Origin: Flavobacteriales bacterium
GTDB lineage: Bacteria > Bacteroidota > Bacteroidia > Flavobacteriales > UBA1820
DNA: 63,314 nucleotides
Assembly: GCA_017620815.1 (NCBI GenBank)
Contig: JAGAUI010000014.1
Span: forward strand, 1 to 63,314
Direction: 5' to 3'
Shown here: positions 45,476 through 55,165 of the stretch, piece by piece
Layout of the letters: each line of letters begins with the position of its first letter
Position numbering within the stretch: position 1 is the stretch's first letter
Notes under the pieces: model-generated
Seen by the model: the letters and a program-made list of their open reading frames with translations, nothing else
Database searches by the model: none
What the model was told of the DNA's origin: nothing
Translations under genes and position numbers: made by a program

Positions 45476-45492
45476 CCCCCACATTCATAACT

Positions 45493-46524
45493 ATGAAACA
45501 TTTACTCGTAGCGAGATTTTCGGCATTTGGAGATGTGGCGATGACTGTACCTGTGTTGCGATGTTTTCTCCAACAGAACCCAGATGTATGCATCACTTTT
45601 GTATCACAATCATATCTAGCTCCTCTTTTTGAGGGGATAGAACGCCTCACATTTGTTCCTGCTTATCTCAAAGATAAACACAAAGGTGTACTAGGTCTCA
45701 AACGCCTATGGAAGGAAATAATAGTGGCCTCCGATGGGAAAATAGACTATTTCATAGACCTGCATAGCTCTATACGTACATTCATATTCAGGGTGTTTGC
45801 TCGCCTAAGTTTTATACCTGTATGCTACATGCGTAAAGGTCGCAAGGCTCGCCGCAAACTTACAAAAGGAGGGATAAATAAACATCCCCTACGAGCTATC
45901 CCAGAACGTTATGCCGACGTTTTCCGCCGATGTGGATTTAATGTAAGTCTAGAAAAAAAGAGCGGCATAAAACAACTTCCACTATTACCGTCTATCACAG
46001 AAAAAACAGGATTTAATCCCTCTCTTCCCAGCGTAGGCATAGCTCCTTTCTCTCAATACACAGGCAAGACATATCCGCTGGAAGAGATGTATAAAGTGGT
46101 GGAAAGCCTAGCAGAAAATAAAGACATACAGGTGGTTCTTGTAGGAGGACGTGGAGAAGAAGCCTCCTTACTAGATAAATGGGCAGCTCCATTTCCCAAT
46201 GTCATAAATGCAGCAGGAAAAATATCCTTAAGCGAAGAACTTTCACTCATGTCTCATCTTAATGTTATGGTATCTATGGATAGTGCCAATATGCACCTAT
46301 GCAGTATGGTAGGCACACGAGTCATAAGTATATGGGGAGCGACACATCATTTTGCTGGATTTCTGGGATTTGGACAGAGCATAGAAGACATCATAGAAAT
46401 AGATGATATGCCTTGCCGCCCTTGCCATGCCTTTGGGAAGAAACCTTGCCGTTATGGGACTTATGAGTGTATGAAGGGTATAAAACCACATGATATAACG
46501 TCTAGGATTAAGGCAGCCTTATAG
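45493..46524 (+). CDS. GT9-family glycosyltransferase (heptosyltransferase-like)
   Basis: The 343-residue protein begins LVARFSAFGDVAMTVPVLRCF, the ADP-heptose:LPS heptosyltransferase (GT9) signature. It has the nucleotide-sugar region VGIAPFSQYTGKTYPLEEM and VVLVGGRGEEASL, followed by SMDSANMHLCSMVGTRVISIWGATH, in which the Asp and His sit near the donor. It likely adds a sugar to lipid A-core; the sugar is not known. Cysteines cluster near the end (MPCRPCHAFGKKPC), a pattern also seen in relatives. It is cotranscribed with DUF4254 and ends at a terminator. Confidence 0.9.
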   Translation: MKHLLVARFSAFGDVAMTVPVLRCFLQQNPDVCITFVSQSYLAPLFEGIERLTFVPAYLKDKHKGVLGLKRLWKEIIVASDGKIDYFIDLHSSIRTFIFRVFARLSFIPVCYMRKGRKARRKLTKGGINKHPLRAIPERYADVFRRCGFNVSLEKKSGIKQLPLLPSITEKTGFNPSLPSVGIAPFSQYTGKTYPLEEMYKVVESLAENKDIQVVLVGGRGEEASLLDKWAAPFPNVINAAGKISLSEELSLMSHLNVMVSMDSANMHLCSMVGTRVISIWGATHHFAGFLGFGQSIEDIIEIDDMPCRPCHAFGKKPCRYGTYECMKGIKPHDITSRIKAAL

Positions 46525-46560
46525 CACACTAGAGGACTCATACATATTGTTAAATATAAT

Positions 46561-46600
46561 ATAAACTACCCTTATGAAGAGGTAGTTTATTTTTTTATTT
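46561..46600 (+). terminator. Intrinsic terminator of the GT9 gene
   Basis: Arms ATAAACTACC (46561-46570) and GGTAGTTTAT (46581-46590) enclose a 10-base loop and are followed by a T-run to 46600. Confidence 0.8.
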
Positions 46601-46614
46601 ACGAGATAATTACC

Positions 46615-46622
46615 TATTTTTG
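46615..46622 (+). promoter_or_regulatory. Putative -7 element for the lytic-transglycosylase unit
   Basis: TATTTTTG matches TAnnTTTG and follows the GT9 terminator. It is 34 bases before a GTG (46657) and 58 bases before the preferred ATG (46681). Confidence 0.45.
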
Positions 46623-46680
46623 TAGCTTATAATCATAAACTATTTTATCACTCATAGTGAGGCTCTCTCACTCCATATTT

Positions 46681-48033
46681 ATGAAGCTGAAAATAAAACA
46701 CATATCACTGCTTATCTTATCTTTTGTCGTACAAGCATCTCTATATGCTCTACCCAAAGGCACCATAGAGGAAATACCAGACAGCATACTTACTATCTAT
46801 GACATGGAACTCATCATTCCACCCGGTATGCGTCCTGCTGCCAGCGACGCCACAGCAGAAGGCGAAGTAATCATCATAGAAGATGACAGCGAAATGTTAC
46901 GTGATGTGTTTTCATGGGAGACATATGAGAGTATATCCCTTATGGACTCCATAGAGGTAAATGACAGCCATATAACATCCATCCACGATTCTATCATTCG
47001 TCGTCGTATAGAACATCTGGACGCACACTCACCTATGATACTGGAATTTAACCCCGAAGTCCGCCGTTATATAAATATGTATCTAGGGCAACGTCGTTCA
47101 TCGGTAGCACGTATGGTGGGACTGTCGCTATACTATTATCGTTTTATAGACCAGATACTGGAGAGTTACGGCGTACCATTGGAACTAAAACATCTGGTGG
47201 TTATAGAGTCGGCATTTAATCCTCGTGCTCGTAGTCGTGTAGGTGCCAGCGGACTATGGCAGTTCATGCTCACATCGGGACGTATGTATGGATTGCGTAC
47301 AGACTCCTATGTAGATGAAAGATATGACCCTGTCAAATCCACCCATTCTGCCGCCAAACTATTAAAAGCCCTTTATGATATGTTTGGGGATTGGAATTTG
47401 GCACTGGCTGCATACAACTACGGCAGTGGCAACGTCCGCAAAGCAATAGCCCGTAGCGGTGGAGAACGCAATTTCTGGAAAATAAGAGCATATATGCCTC
47501 GCGAGACCCGTAACTATGTAACGGCATTTATAGCCGCCAACTATGTGATGAATTACTATCGCCATCACGGCATTGTCCCCGAAGTCCCTGCTGTAGCACA
47601 CATGAGTACAGATACCGTAGCTGTTAAAAATCTTGTATCGTTTGATATGCTGGCAGAAAAACTGGACATGCCAAAAGAAGAATTGCAGTTCCTAAATCCT
47701 CAATTCAAACTGGGAGCTATACCATTTTCATCAGAAAAACAATACTCCATCATCCTCCCTACCGAAAAAGCAGTTACATTTGCATCGTTGGAAGAGGGTT
47801 TATATGCCGAAGCTCGCGAGAAAGAAGCCGCTCTTAAAAAGAGTCTTACATACCGCATAGGCGCAGAAGAAGGCCCCAACGGCAGTATAGTCTATCGCGT
47901 CAAAAGCGGAGACACTCTATCACGTCTGGCCGTACGTTATGGAGTAAGCGTACGCAATATCCAGCGATGGAACAACATGAAATCCACCAAACTAAAAATA
48001 GGTCAACGCCTTACCATATACCCTCGCCGATAA
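46681..48033 (+). CDS. MltD-like membrane-bound lytic transglycosylase with LysM domain
   Basis: The protein has 450 residues from the ATG at 46681, where a signal peptide begins (about 1-23, ending SLYALP). A GTG at 46657 in frame would add eight residues and cannot be ruled out. The SLT domain lies at about 150-290: VIESAFNPRARSRVGASGLWQFM holds the catalytic Glu, and NLALAAYNYGSGNVRKAI is typical. One C-terminal LysM (about 404-450, YRVKSGDTLSRLAVRYGVSVR) binds peptidoglycan. It cleaves glycan strands to 1,6-anhydro ends. Two envelope lipoprotein genes follow. Confidence 0.9.
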   Translation: MKLKIKHISLLILSFVVQASLYALPKGTIEEIPDSILTIYDMELIIPPGMRPAASDATAEGEVIIIEDDSEMLRDVFSWETYESISLMDSIEVNDSHITSIHDSIIRRRIEHLDAHSPMILEFNPEVRRYINMYLGQRRSSVARMVGLSLYYYRFIDQILESYGVPLELKHLVVIESAFNPRARSRVGASGLWQFMLTSGRMYGLRTDSYVDERYDPVKSTHSAAKLLKALYDMFGDWNLALAAYNYGSGNVRKAIARSGGERNFWKIRAYMPRETRNYVTAFIAANYVMNYYRHHGIVPEVPAVAHMSTDTVAVKNLVSFDMLAEKLDMPKEELQFLNPQFKLGAIPFSSEKQYSIILPTEKAVTFASLEEGLYAEAREKEAALKKSLTYRIGAEEGPNGSIVYRVKSGDTLSRLAVRYGVSVRNIQRWNNMKSTKLKIGQRLTIYPRR

Positions 48034-48067
48034 AACTTTAATCCACAAAATTTAATCTCTCATCCAC

Positions 48068-49072
48068 ATGAAGACAAAAACTCTACTTATCCTTATCTCA
48101 ATTCTCCCCATGCTGTTCTCTTGCGGAGAATCTAGCACTACTCCTACTCTACCGGGGTCTGTACCCGGGAAAGTTCCTTCTACTGGAGGGCCTCGTGAAA
48201 TAGTGGCAGTCGTAGCCAATGAGATATTCAGCGACAGCATATCATCTGTCCTACAAGACGAATTATCCCCTGCCCTATACGGCATGCCTCAGGCAGAAAA
48301 CGAGACCAAACTATATATCGTCCCCGCTACAAGTTTTAACAATCTATATCAGAGCCATCACAGCCTTGTCTTTATAGACAAAACAGACAGCATACCCGAG
48401 ATTAAAAATACTCGCAACGTATATGCCGCCCCACAACAGATAGTTAGCATCAAGGTTCACGACTACATGGATTTACGTAAGATATTGCAAGGGCGTTCAG
48501 AAGAAATCATACGTTCGTTCCTAGATGCCGATATTGCTACCCTCCAGCACAAACTATCACGTATAGCCCACTCCCGTATAAAATATGTAGAAGATATGGG
48601 AGTAGAGATGACCATACCCAACTACTACCGCCCTGTAATGGCTCGTGAAGATTTTGTATGGCTACTCAAAGACATCAAAAAAGGCAAACACCTAGGAACG
48701 GTAAACATACTCATATATAAATACCCTATAGAGGAAGACACATACATAGACCAGATAGCACTACGCGACTCCATCACCAAAAAATATGTCCACGGTGAAA
48801 TGGCTGGTTCATACATGGAGATAGAAAAGAGATACTATCCTCTATCTATAGAGACAGAACTAGATAGTATGTTTGCCATTGAAAGCCGAGGCATGTGGCG
48901 TACCGAAGGCGATTTTATGGGTGGGCCTTTTATAAACTACACCCTATGGGATGACGCTACAAATACCATATATGGCATAGACGGATTTGTATATTTCCCA
49001 TCACAGGATAAATCTCAATACATATTTGAACTAGAAGCACTGCTTAAAACTTTCCACCTCTCTGGGAGATAA
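48068..49072 (+). CDS. DUF4837-family lipoprotein
   Basis: The 334-residue protein has a lipoprotein signal (LPMLFSC, Cys about 19). The DUF4837 landmarks are GGPREIVAVVANEIFSDS, ALYGMPQAENETKLYI and the late GMWRTEGDFMGGPFINYTLWD with GIDGFVYFPSQDKSQYI. Function is unknown; the family is confined, as far as I know, to Bacteroidota. It sits between the lytic transglycosylase (34-base gap) and the Ig-like lipoprotein (23-base gap), so an envelope role is likely. Confidence 0.85.
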   Translation: MKTKTLLILISILPMLFSCGESSTTPTLPGSVPGKVPSTGGPREIVAVVANEIFSDSISSVLQDELSPALYGMPQAENETKLYIVPATSFNNLYQSHHSLVFIDKTDSIPEIKNTRNVYAAPQQIVSIKVHDYMDLRKILQGRSEEIIRSFLDADIATLQHKLSRIAHSRIKYVEDMGVEMTIPNYYRPVMAREDFVWLLKDIKKGKHLGTVNILIYKYPIEEDTYIDQIALRDSITKKYVHGEMAGSYMEIEKRYYPLSIETELDSMFAIESRGMWRTEGDFMGGPFINYTLWDDATNTIYGIDGFVYFPSQDKSQYIFELEALLKTFHLSGR

Positions 49073-49095
49073 TACACACATTAAAAATAGGGAAG

Positions 49096-50724
49096 ATGAA
49101 TAAAAGAAAAACATTGGTTTATGGAGCATACCTATTTATGATGATAGCCATGTATGCTTGTGCATCGGTAGGGAGTCCTACGGGAGGATATACAGACCGT
49201 ATCCCCCCCGTACCTCTTATGTACTCTCCCGAAAATGGCACGACGTCTTTTTCTGAAAAAAAGATTACCATACTATTTAATGAACGTATAAAATTCAACG
49301 ATTTACATAAAAACCTCATCGTATCCCCACATCTGGACATAGTAGAGCATATCAAACCTACTGCTGCTATGCCGTCCAAAGAACTCACCATAGACCTCTC
49401 CAAAGTCAAACTAGAACCAAATACCACATACACTATAAACTTTGGTAATAGTATAGCAGACTTTAATGAAAACAACCCCCTTCCCAATTTCAAATACGTA
49501 TTTTCTACTGGTAAAGACATAGATTCCCTAGTATTAGGAGGAGTGGTAGAAGATGCTATGGGTGATAAATTCAGTCCCAAGACCTCTATCCTACTCTATC
49601 GTGTAGATTCCACATTTACAGACTCTACTGTATTTAAGGAACGTCCCCTTTACCTTACCAACCTTTCAGAAAAGGACAGCTCATTCCGCATAGACAACAT
49701 TACCCCCGGGAAATACATGCTGTATGCCATAGTGGATGAAGGTGGCGATATGAAATATGACCCCACCAAAGACCAAATAGCATTCTTCCCCCGCCCAATA
49801 GTCCTAGACTCTACATCTATGGGAGATAAAGGCTATTTATTGCGTACGGCAATGGGGGCTCGTCCATATAAAATCTACTCTCCTGCCAACGTTCAGAAAG
49901 GATGCATAAGAGTAGCTCTAGATGGCTTTACAGAAAATCATACGATAGAACGCATCCTTCCTGCCCTTCCCGAAGGCGAAAAAGACATATTCCTTTATTC
50001 AGAAAACAGGGACACTCTATCATATTGGTCTAGTGCCGAAGAAAAAGACTCCATAGTATTCTATGTAAAGAAAGACGGTGAAGTTACCGATACTATCAAT
50101 GCCAAAATCCGCAAGGCTTCAAATCCAGATTTTGTCATCAGAATGGCTGGTAACTCCATACACATATATGACAATATAAATGTCCGTGCCACCAAACCTA
50201 TATCCAGCGTCAATCCTTCTGCCATATCTCTCATAGATGGGAAAGACAGCACAGCCGTACCTTTTGAAGTGAAGGTAGATAGCACGATGCTTTCGGCCGA
50301 TATTGTATTTGAGCAGAAACCCGGTGCCAAATATGAGCTTAAGATTCTCCCCGAAGCCTTTACCAGCATACTAGGAGAAACGCCCAAAGACACACTATCA
50401 CGCAACATCGCCACCAGAACTCGTGATGATTATGGAGACTTGAGGATTAATCCTATATCATTTGACAAATATCCTATGATATTCCAGTTGATGAATTCCT
50501 CTAGGACAGAAGTGGTACGTGAAAAAGTTCTACTAGAGGCTGGCAGTGTAACATTTGACATACTGCCCCCGGGTTCATATTATGTACGTATCATATTTGA
50601 CACCAATTCCAACGGCAAATGGGATACCGTAGATGTACTTCGCCACATACAACCAGAACGCGTTAAATACATGAATGACCCCATAGAGATACGTGCTATG
50701 TGGTCTGAAGACATAGACTGGTAA
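49096..50724 (+). CDS. Ig-like-domain envelope lipoprotein
   Basis: The 542-residue protein has a lipoprotein signal (AMYAC, Cys about 22) and continues ASVGSPTGGYTDRIPPVP. A Big_5/SbsA-type Ig domain spans about 38-140 (SPENGTTSFSEKKITILFNERI, then NFGNSIADFNENN). The rest is beta-rich with further Ig-like or EF-like pieces (YYVRIIFDTNSNGKWDTVDV) near the C terminus. I recall this arrangement as a conserved Bacteroidota protein of unknown function. A convergent terminator separates it from korB. Confidence 0.82.
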   Translation: MNKRKTLVYGAYLFMMIAMYACASVGSPTGGYTDRIPPVPLMYSPENGTTSFSEKKITILFNERIKFNDLHKNLIVSPHLDIVEHIKPTAAMPSKELTIDLSKVKLEPNTTYTINFGNSIADFNENNPLPNFKYVFSTGKDIDSLVLGGVVEDAMGDKFSPKTSILLYRVDSTFTDSTVFKERPLYLTNLSEKDSSFRIDNITPGKYMLYAIVDEGGDMKYDPTKDQIAFFPRPIVLDSTSMGDKGYLLRTAMGARPYKIYSPANVQKGCIRVALDGFTENHTIERILPALPEGEKDIFLYSENRDTLSYWSSAEEKDSIVFYVKKDGEVTDTINAKIRKASNPDFVIRMAGNSIHIYDNINVRATKPISSVNPSAISLIDGKDSTAVPFEVKVDSTMLSADIVFEQKPGAKYELKILPEAFTSILGETPKDTLSRNIATRTRDDYGDLRINPISFDKYPMIFQLMNSSRTEVVREKVLLEAGSVTFDILPPGSYYVRIIFDTNSNGKWDTVDVLRHIQPERVKYMNDPIEIRAMWSEDIDW

Positions 50725-50753
50725 AATATTCATCCCTCTCTACACACAATAAA

Positions 50754-50779
50754 ATAGGCGTCCCTTTCGGGACGCCTAT
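50754..50779. terminator. Bidirectional terminator between the Ig-like lipoprotein gene and korB
   Basis: Perfect 11-bp arms at 50754-50764 and 50769-50779 surround TTTC, with GCGTCCC/GGGACGC nearest the loop. Confidence 0.8.
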
Positions 50780-50802
50780 CTGTTTAAGTATATAGGACAG
50801 TT

Positions 50803-51828
50803 TTATTTTACTTCCCAAGTTTCTCCCTGCAATAGGAATTCGCGTAGTGTGTGGGCAGATTTCTGAGCTTTTACCTCTTCTACCTGTGCTTCTACACATT
50901 CATCATATGTAGGAGCATCTACACAACGTATGATACCTAGAGCTACTGGAAGACCGTCATCTGCACCAGTGCAACCCATCATAGCTAGTTTGAAGTGCAT
51001 AGAGTTGTCTTCGCAATGAGCATCGTGTACTAGGATATCATCCATAGTGTATCCGTCTTCACCTATTGTTACGGCTTTGAGTTTATATCCGTCCAGTACC
51101 AGACCTTTGTTCTGTTCTTTACCAAATATCATCTTTTCACCGTGGCGTAGTATGATGGTACGTTCTGCACGTATCTCACGGTCTGTAACACATAGGTGTA
51201 CACCATCGTTAAAGATAACGCAGTTAACCAACATCTCTACTACCGATGCTCCCTTGTGCTGTGCAGCAGCAAGTATCACGTCCTTACTAGTAGCTAGGTC
51301 ATTATCTATGCTACGAGCAAAGAAATTACCACGAGCACCTAGAGTAAGTTCGGCTGGGATAAATGGGTCTTCTACTGTTCCATAAGGCGAAGATTTGGAT
51401 ACAAATCCACGAGCCGATGTAGGAGAGTATTGACCTTTGGTAAGACCATAAATCTTGTTGTTCATAAGCAAGATGTTAAGGTCCACATTTCTACGTACCG
51501 AATGTATAAAGTGGTTACCACCTATCGCCATACAGTCACCGTCACCTGTTACTTGCCATACGGTAAGAGCAGGATTGGCAGTTTTAACACCTGTTGCTAT
51601 CGCTGCACCACGACCATGGATAGTGTGGAATCCATATGTTCCCATATAGTAAGGCAGACGAGAAGAACAGCCTATACCAGAAATAACCACTGTATCGTGA
51701 GGAGCAACACCTAGTTCGGCCATAGCTTTTTGGAGGCTGTTTATAACCGCATGGTCACCACAACCTGGGCACCAACGTACATACTGGTCGCTCTTAAAGT
51801 CTTTTGCTGTGTATTGTTTTTCGCTCAT
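50803..51828 (-). CDS. korB: 2-oxoglutarate:ferredoxin oxidoreductase, beta subunit (KorB)
   Basis: The 341-residue subunit holds thiamine diphosphate and the iron-sulfur cluster. WCPGCGDHAVINSLQKAM supplies cluster Cys residues, GDGDCMAIGGNHFIH is the Mg-ThDP motif, and MNNKIYGLTKGQYSPTS is conserved. It follows korA on the minus strand with a 4-base gap. Substrate preference between 2-oxoglutarate and other 2-oxoacids is inferred from the family and not proven by the sequence. No separate ferredoxin (delta) gene accompanies the pair. Confidence 0.93.
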   Translation of the reverse strand: MSEKQYTAKDFKSDQYVRWCPGCGDHAVINSLQKAMAELGVAPHDTVVISGIGCSSRLPYYMGTYGFHTIHGRGAAIATGVKTANPALTVWQVTGDGDCMAIGGNHFIHSVRRNVDLNILLMNNKIYGLTKGQYSPTSARGFVSKSSPYGTVEDPFIPAELTLGARGNFFARSIDNDLATSKDVILAAAQHKGASVVEMLVNCVIFNDGVHLCVTDREIRAERTIILRHGEKMIFGKEQNKGLVLDGYKLKAVTIGEDGYTMDDILVHDAHCEDNSMHFKLAMMGCTGADDGLPVALGIIRCVDAPTYDECVEAQVEEVKAQKSAHTLREFLLQGETWEVK

Positions 51829-51832
51829 CTTA

Positions 51833-53689
51833 TTATTCCTCCAAAAGTTTAGTGAAACATTCTACCAAATCTGCAACCTTGAAAGGCTGACCTTCTACAC
51901 GGTTGAATTGCAGTGGTGTAAGACCATTTATCTTCATACGTAGATAACCAGCAAACTGACCATCGTTCTGTTCACATACGATTACCTTCTTATATGATTT
52001 AAGGATTTCTTCTGCATTGGCAGGTAGAGGGTTGATGTAGTTAAAGTGAGCCATAGCCACTTTTTTACCCTGTGCGTTCATTTCTTCTACGGCTTCATAC
52101 ACGTGACCAAATGAACCACCCCACGATACTACTAGAAGGTCTGAATCTTTTTCTCCCATCACTTCTAGAGCTGGGATAGAGTCAGCTACACGAGCTATTT
52201 TCTCACGACGAGTATCTACCATCTTCTGGTGGTTGGCAGCACCGGTAGAGATAGCACTAGTGTTATAGTCTTTTTCAAGACCACCTAGACGATGCATAAA
52301 TCCTTCCATACCTGGTATAGCCCAGTAACGTACTTTGGTTACTTCGTCGCGTTTATATGGTTTCCAACCTTCTTCCAGCATTTCTGGTTTAACATAGTTT
52401 GGCTTGATTTCTGGGAATTCGTCTATTTCTGGAATACGCCAAGCCGAAGAACCATTGGCTATGAAAGCATCTGTAAGCAATATGACAGGAGTCATATGTT
52501 CCAGAGCTATCTTGGATGCCATGTATGCCATATCAAAACAGTCTGATGGAGTAGCAGCAGAAAGAACCACTACTGGGCTCTCACCGTTACGTCCATATAG
52601 AGCCTGAAGCAGGTCTGTCTGTTCGCTCTTGGTAGGAAGACCTGTAGATGGTCCTCCACGCTGTACGTCAATGACAACCAATGGCAATTCTGCCATCACT
52701 GCTAGACCTATAGCCTCACTCTTAAGAGCAAGACCCGGGCCAGATGTGCTAGTTACTGCTAGACGTCCCGCAAACGAAGCACCTATAGCTGTACATACGC
52801 CTGCTATTTCGTCTTCTGCCTGTACGGTCTTCACGTTAAGGTTTTTAAGTTTTGCTAGTTCGTGAAGGATATCGGTAGCAGGAGTGATAGGATAACTACC
52901 CAAAAATAGAGGTAGTCCACTCTTTTCGGCTGCTGCTACTAGTCCTAGAGCAGTAGCTTTGTTACCATTTACGTCCATATATGTTCCAGGACGAGAAGCA
53001 TGACCTTCTATGCGGAAAGTAGATACGCTGGCGTGGATATTGTTACCATAGTTATAACCATCTGTAAGGACTTTGATATTGGCTTCTAGCACGGTAGGCT
53101 TTTTGCCAAATTTGTTTTCCAACATACGGATAGCACGTTCTAGCGGACGGTCAAACAACCAGCATACTAGTCCTAGAGCAAACATATTTTTACTCTTCAT
53201 AGCAGCTTTTGGGTCCATACCTGTTCCTTCTACGGCACTTTTAACCATAGTTGTCATAGGCACTGGAATCTGCTGTACACTACCTAGTCCCAATTCTGCA
53301 AATGGGTCGGCAGTAGTAAAGAGAGCTTTGTCTAGGTCGCTTTTTGCAAAAGAGTCTGTGTCATAGATAACTACAGCGTTCTTTTTAATGTTGTTTACGT
53401 TTACTTTAAGGGCAGCAGGGTTCATAGCTACTAGAACGTCTGCTTTGTCTCCTGGTGTGTAAACGCTTTTGGCTCCCAAATGGACTTGGAAACCAGACAC
53501 TCCTGAAAGAGTACCTTTAGGAGCTCGTACTTCGGCTGGATAGTCTGGGAATGTGGAGATTCCGTTACCTATAAAAGCCGAAAGATTGGAAAACATGTTA
53601 CCCACTAGCTGCATTCCGTCGCCAGAGTCGCCAGAAAAACGGATAACCACTTTTTCCAATTCTTTTACTTTGGTGGTAGTCTCTAACAT
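51833..53689 (-). CDS. korA: 2-oxoglutarate:ferredoxin oxidoreductase, fused gamma-alpha subunit (KorA)
   Basis: The 618-residue subunit has the gamma domain at about 10-190 (RFSGDSGDGMQLVGNMFSNL) and the alpha (pyrimidine-binding) domain after it (PLFLGSYPITPATDILHELAKL, QAEDEIAGVCTAIGASFAG, TSTSGPGLALKSEAIGLAVMAELPLVVID). The fused form is usual in Bacteroidota and many anaerobes. It starts the korAB operon. The 192 bases upstream (53690-53881) contain no clean -7 element; TTCCTTTG (minus strand, plus 53827-53834) is the nearest. Confidence 0.94.
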   Translation of the reverse strand: MLETTTKVKELEKVVIRFSGDSGDGMQLVGNMFSNLSAFIGNGISTFPDYPAEVRAPKGTLSGVSGFQVHLGAKSVYTPGDKADVLVAMNPAALKVNVNNIKKNAVVIYDTDSFAKSDLDKALFTTADPFAELGLGSVQQIPVPMTTMVKSAVEGTGMDPKAAMKSKNMFALGLVCWLFDRPLERAIRMLENKFGKKPTVLEANIKVLTDGYNYGNNIHASVSTFRIEGHASRPGTYMDVNGNKATALGLVAAAEKSGLPLFLGSYPITPATDILHELAKLKNLNVKTVQAEDEIAGVCTAIGASFAGRLAVTSTSGPGLALKSEAIGLAVMAELPLVVIDVQRGGPSTGLPTKSEQTDLLQALYGRNGESPVVVLSAATPSDCFDMAYMASKIALEHMTPVILLTDAFIANGSSAWRIPEIDEFPEIKPNYVKPEMLEEGWKPYKRDEVTKVRYWAIPGMEGFMHRLGGLEKDYNTSAISTGAANHQKMVDTRREKIARVADSIPALEVMGEKDSDLLVVSWGGSFGHVYEAVEEMNAQGKKVAMAHFNYINPLPANAEEILKSYKKVIVCEQNDGQFAGYLRMKINGLTPLQFNRVEGQPFKVADLVECFTKLLEE

Positions 53690-53881
53690 AATTTCTGTAT
53701 GTGATAAATCTGTTATTTATGTGTCATACAGTCCTTTACAAGACCACATGACACGTTTATGAATTTTATTATTTTCTTTTTCTATCTATATCATAGGGCA
53801 TTTTTACTACCCCATTATCTATCATACAAAGGAACAAAATTTTTATAAACCACGCTTAACATTTAACACGAAAAACGTAGT

Positions 53882-54331
53882 TTATTTTTCCTTTCCTTCT
53901 TCATCTTCCAGATGCACAACTTCTACTCCTGCCTCACGCAAGAAATCCAGTCCCGAAGTATCTGTATAACCAGTGCTATACACCACACGGCATATCCCCG
54001 ACTGATGTATCAGTTTACTACACTCACGACAAGGCGACATAGTAACATACAGCGTAGCTCCGGCACATGACTGTGTAGATGCCGCTATTTTAAGTATCGC
54101 ATTGGCTTCGGCGTGGAGGACATACCATTTGGTGTGGTATTCTTCATCTTCACATTCGTTTTCAAATCCAGTAGGTGTACCGTTATAACCATCAGATATT
54201 ATCTTGCGGTCTTTTACTATGATAGCACCTACTTTTCTACGGTTACAGTGTGATAGTTCTGCCCACACACGAGCCATTCTCATGTACGCTCGGTCAAATT
54301 TGAGTTGTTTTTCTACATCGTATTCAGCCAT
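53882..54331 (-). CDS. Deoxycytidylate deaminase family protein (ComEB-like)
   Basis: The 149-residue protein is a zinc-dependent deaminase. The metal ligands and catalytic Glu are H73 and E75 in HAEANAIL and C101 and C104 in SPCREC. Its CxxC loop and the substrate-gap region NGTPTGFENECED agree with dCMP deaminase, which supplies dUMP for thymidylate synthesis. The short N terminus and length match. It follows the unknown membrane protein on the same strand with 27 bases between and may share its transcript. Confidence 0.92.
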   Translation of the reverse strand: MAEYDVEKQLKFDRAYMRMARVWAELSHCNRRKVGAIIVKDRKIISDGYNGTPTGFENECEDEEYHTKWYVLHAEANAILKIAASTQSCAGATLYVTMSPCRECSKLIHQSGICRVVYSTGYTDTSGLDFLREAGVEVVHLEDEEGKEK

Positions 54332-54358
54332 AATACTATATAATTTTATGTTTTTACA

Positions 54359-54919
54359 TCAGAATATCCTGCATAGGAACTCCCATATATGCCTAGCATA
54401 TAATCCCACACATATAGAACTAGTGATGATGACTATATCACGTCTAGTCATAGAGAGTAGTTCCAGCACACGAGCTGCCAATATCACTATAAAGGCCACC
54501 ACTATACACCCACACAATTCGCCTAGTCCATATAGTGCTACACCCAATACTCCTACTCCTTTTACCACCGCATAGTTCACCATACCATATGAAAGTCCCG
54601 CCAGCCCAGATACCATAGCACCTATACGCTCCACTGCCCTAGAAGGCGTTCCCCCCGCAACAAACATTCCCATCACAGCAGGCAGCAATATAGATAGTAT
54701 CATCATCACCTCTATCACTCTAGAGGAAGGCAGCAGTTTATTTATCCCCAACACCTGTCCTATCACCATACATAGAGCAAATGTCATACACATAGACCCC
54801 ACCTTGATATATCTAGAAAGGGGATAAGCCACCATTAGCACCACTAGGAACAGCGTTACAACATCTAGTGCAGCCCTATCATAGAGTCCATTTATAAATG
54901 ACGACGGTATATTTTCCAT
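54359..54919 (-). CDS. Uncharacterised membrane protein
   Basis: The 186-residue protein has about six hydrophobic helices (for example VVTLFLVVLMVAYPL, ILLPAVMGMFVAGG, VVAFIVILAARVLELL) with short loops and few charged residues. I do not recognise the family and no motif stands out. It is probably cotranscribed with the downstream deaminase. The 246 bases before it (54920-55165) are shared with a divergent lipoprotein gene and contain a small GGCAAAA/TTTTGCC inverted repeat at 54955-54970. Confidence 0.65.
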   Translation of the reverse strand: MENIPSSFINGLYDRAALDVVTLFLVVLMVAYPLSRYIKVGSMCMTFALCMVIGQVLGINKLLPSSRVIEVMMILSILLPAVMGMFVAGGTPSRAVERIGAMVSGLAGLSYGMVNYAVVKGVGVLGVALYGLGELCGCIVVAFIVILAARVLELLSMTRRDIVIITSSICVGLYARHIWEFLCRIF

Positions 54920-55100
54920 ATCTTTTTCTATTTTCTATCAGCTATGCAATTTACGGCAAAACATTTTGCCAGACAAATTTTTTAGCGACTTTAGCCCACA
55001 CATAATGTAGCAGAGCATCATTTAACATTATTTAACCCTTATTTATGGCAACGAGTGTGAGTTTTAGCATTATACCATCGTATGATTATAGTTTTTTTTG

Positions 55101-55108
55101 TAAATTTG
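55101..55108 (+). promoter_or_regulatory. Putative -7 element for the DUF5018-type lipoprotein gene
   Basis: TAAATTTG matches TAnnTTTG and lies 57 bases before the ATG at 55166. Confidence 0.45.
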
Positions 55109-55165
55109 CCCGATGAACGTGTTGGTATCAACACCCAGACTATAAACAATTAGTATAGATTTGAG

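Noticed and set aside
53721-53760. Inverted repeat GTGTCAT...ATGACAC upstream of korA as an operator
   Set aside because: Only seven pairs with a long unpaired middle; it could be chance, and no second copy was found.
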